Positions 7,539 to 7,672 of a stretch of DNA of 7,672 bases are shown here, in pieces. The position numbers and the translations under genes are program-made. Below the pieces are notes generated by a model. The model was not told the DNA's origin. It did no database searches and worked only from the letters and a program-made list of their open reading frames with translations. Position 1 is the first letter of the stretch. Every line of letters begins with the position of its first letter. The DNA comes from UBA6164 sp964344895 (GTDB lineage Bacteria > Patescibacteriota > Gracilibacteria > BD1-5 > UBA6164), in NCBI GenBank assembly GCA_964344895.1, contig CAYFPB010000066.1:1-7672 (forward strand), in the 5' to 3' direction.

Positions 7539-7672
7539 AATAGTTTTTTATATAAAATATAAGAAAAAAACTTGAATTATCATCACTTTTTAATAGAATA
7601 GGCTTAATAGCAATTAAATGGTATAATCTCAAAAAGAGTGGATTTATTATTGAAAAATATAAAAAAAGAAGT

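Larger units (their letters stand above)
7427..7672. other. AT-rich intergenic region at window end
   Basis: About 246 bases without a supported gene. The region is strongly A/T-rich and lies upstream of the minus-strand ATPase. It contains promoter-like sequences on both strands, including an isolated TATAAT at 7622-7627. From GTG at about 7639 an open plus-strand frame runs to the window edge, but it is only about a dozen codons long and cannot be judged. Confidence 0.5.

Noticed and set aside
7639..7672. Start of a plus-strand gene at GTG near the window end
   Set aside because: Only about twelve codons are visible, Lys-rich and AT-driven, which is too little to support a gene.

Overview
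The window comes from an AT-rich bacterium that reads UGA as glycine (translation table 25, known from Gracilibacteria/BD1-5 and Absconditabacteria/SR1). This is shown by the sequence itself. With the standard code every gene here falls into short fragments. With UGA = Gly, five long reading frames open, each with a plausible N-terminus and a TAA or TAG stop. In the plus-strand protein the same repeated glycines are written GGG, GGA, GGT or TGA in different copies of one motif. In the large ATPase three of the four Walker A glycines are UGA. The lineage within the candidate phyla radiation (Gracilibacteria versus Absconditabacteria) cannot be settled from this window.

Layout. 1-191: a poly-T start followed by a GC-richer compound palindrome (51-165) upstream of the only plus-strand gene. 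192-2144 (+): a 650-aa secreted spike or adhesin-like protein with a signal peptide, repeated NVGIG modules and a C-terminal S74 self-cleaving trimerisation/chaperone domain. 2143-2183: a perfect bidirectional terminator between convergent genes, followed by a C/G-rich hairpin repeat (2189-2222). 2223-4534 (-): three tightly packed membrane protein genes, read in the order 4534->3593, 3574->2657, 2654->2223. 4592-4665: a branched C/G-rich hairpin acting as terminator. 4664-7426 (-): a 920-aa membrane-anchored TraG/VirD4-like ATPase. 7427-7672: AT-rich intergenic DNA with candidate promoters on both strands and no convincing gene.

How it may work together. The minus-strand block looks like part of a reduced type IV secretion or conjugation-like apparatus. 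It has a coupling-protein-type ATPase, a small exported VirB2/TrbC-like pilin-type protein (143 aa, one helical hairpin), and two paralogous proteins (313 and 305 aa) that each appear to carry three such hairpins in tandem. The hairpin signature is a membrane helix, a short loop of the form G-x-D-E-E-x(3-4)-A-K, and a second membrane helix. The three-hairpin proteins are the most unusual part of the window. They could be covalently linked pilins, or a polytopic channel that evolved by hairpin duplication. No VirB4, VirB6, relaxase or other secretion gene is visible, so assignment to a working secretion system is inference. The secreted S74 protein is a separate convergent unit and may act at the cell surface, for example in attachment.

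None of the five start codons is preceded by a clear Shine-Dalgarno sequence; leaders are A/T-rich, often with AAACA-like stretches just before ATG.
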